From contig JABHYI010000076.1 in the NCBI GenBank assembly GCA_018656255.1, positions 1 through 5,592 on the forward strand: DNA of 5,592 bases, given 5' to 3'. The notes under the pieces are model-generated. The model saw nothing but the letters and a program-made list of their open reading frames with translations. It ran no database searches and was not told where the DNA came from. This DNA comes from Bacteroidota bacterium. GTDB taxonomy: Bacteria; Bacteroidota; Bacteroidia; Flavobacteriales; Flavobacteriaceae. Below, one piece after another: positions 4,814 to 5,592 of this stretch. A program made the position numbers and the translations under genes. Numbering within the stretch: position 1 is the stretch's first letter; each line of letters opens with the position of its first letter.

Positions 4814-5592
4814 GAATATTTTTATTGTTTCTACTAACACTAGTATTAATAGCTTGTCAGCAATCTCCAAATCAAACACTTTCCTTAAATGGTAGTGATT
4901 GGCAATTTCAAGGAGTAGACTCTCAAAGTTGGCAACCAGCTAAGGTTCCTGGAAGCGTTCAGTCAGACCTACTAAGGCTGGGCAAAATTCCAAATCCTTT
5001 TTTACTGAATAACCAAGACAGTATTCAGTGGGTGTCTGAAAAAGATTGGAGTTACAAAAAATCCTTTACTATTTCTTCTTCACTTTTAAAAGCAAAGCAG
5101 CACATCCTTAAATTTGAGGGTTTAGATACCTATGCAAAGGTGGTACTAAATGGCCATCTTATTCTACAAACCAATAATGCATTTAACCCCTATGAATTTA
5201 ATGTAACCGAAATTTTACAACTTCAAAACACCTTAGAGGTAACCTTATATAGTCCAGATGCTATAGAAGCTAAGGCCTCATTAAAATTAGGCTATACCCT
5301 CCCCGAAGGTCCAAGAGTGTTTTCTCGCAAACCACAATTTCAGTACGGTTGGGATTGGGGCCCAAAGATCAAAACCATGGGTATTTGGCGCGATGTATCA
5401 TTAGTGTCTTACAGTCTAGCAAGACTTGAAGATGTTTATATTAAAACCCAAGAAATAACAACCTCCCAGGCATTGGTAGAGGCAAACATAGAGGTGATGT
5501 CTTTTGAGGCAGATACGCGCTGTGTTATAGAGCTTGTAAATAACACCACAGGAGAAATACATTCAAAACCCATAACAACACTTATAGGTACA
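4810..5592 (+). CDS. GH2 beta-mannosidase lipoprotein, N-terminal part (runs off the window)
   Basis: The frame is open for 261 codons to the window edge with no stop. GH2 beta-mannosidases usually exceed 800 residues, so under a third is present and the catalytic glutamates lie outside. Residues 1-15 form a lipoprotein signal peptide (lipobox LIAC, Cys16, then QQSPN), placing the enzyme in the envelope, where it would remove terminal beta-mannose from manno-oligosaccharides or glycans. The N-terminal sugar-binding jelly-roll domain is recognisable: LNGSDWQF (26-33), VPGSVQSDL (46-54), VSEKDWSYKKSF (75-86), FEGLDTYAKVVLNG (102-115) and NAFNPYEFNV (123-132). The family-typical RKPQFQYGWDWGPKIKTMGIWRDV (173-196) follows. 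An immunoglobulin-like GH2 domain appears to begin near 206. The ATG at 4810 is the first in frame after a stop at 4789-4791 and begins the signal peptide directly. It faces away from the CAP gene across a 398 bp region with candidate operator repeats. Confidence 0.93.
   Translation, partial: MRIFLLFLLTLVLIACQQSPNQTLSLNGSDWQFQGVDSQSWQPAKVPGSVQSDLLRLGKIPNPFLLNNQDSIQWVSEKDWSYKKSFTISSSLLKAKQHILKFEGLDTYAKVVLNGHLILQTNNAFNPYEFNVTEILQLQNTLEVTLYSPDAIEAKASLKLGYTLPEGPRVFSRKPQFQYGWDWGPKIKTMGIWRDVSLVSYSLARLEDVYIKTQEITTSQALVEANIEVMSFEADTRCVIELVNNTTGEIHSKPITTLIGT

Overview
This 5.6 kb window reads as chromosomal DNA of a low-GC member of the Bacteroidota, most probably a marine-type flavobacterium. The evidence is AT-rich intergenic DNA, perfect or near-perfect TAnnTTTG promoter -7 boxes, A/T-rich leaders mostly without Shine-Dalgarno sequences, a signal peptide ending just before Gln, and lipoproteins starting Cys-Ser-Lys or Cys-Gln-Gln. 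I see no tRNA, rRNA, CRISPR array, insertion sequence or phage gene.

Layout: (1) 1-770, plus strand: the last ten codons of an unidentified gene overlap the start of a PPP-family metallophosphoesterase. (2) 772-809: a hairpin serves as terminator between convergent genes. (3) 845-2398, minus strand: an ALDH7 (antiquitin-type) aldehyde dehydrogenase, probably alpha-aminoadipate semialdehyde / piperideine-6-carboxylate dehydrogenase, with a structured leader of about 110 nt. (4) 2599-3755, minus strand: 3-hydroxyanthranilate 3,4-dioxygenase followed 2 nt later by a small secreted protein of unknown function, from a promoter at about 3790. (5) 3846-3884: terminator of the next gene. (6) 3908-4411, minus strand: a CAP/SCP-domain lipoprotein. 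(7) 4412-4809: a 398 bp divergent intergenic region with direct repeats, hairpins and a possible leader peptide. (8) 4810 to the right edge, plus strand: the N-terminal part of a GH2 beta-mannosidase lipoprotein.

How the genes work together: the middle block concerns amino-acid ring and side-chain catabolism. The dioxygenase opens 3-hydroxyanthranilate in the kynurenine pathway, and the dehydrogenase oxidises a C6 2-amino-6-semialdehyde. The dioxygenase route yields a close unsaturated analogue of that substrate, so the two enzymes could be metabolically linked. The right end is a cell-envelope glycan-degradation gene whose upstream region looks regulated. The gene families are all known. The least explained parts are the secreted protein coupled to the dioxygenase and the 4412-4809 regulatory region; no clearly new multi-gene system is visible.
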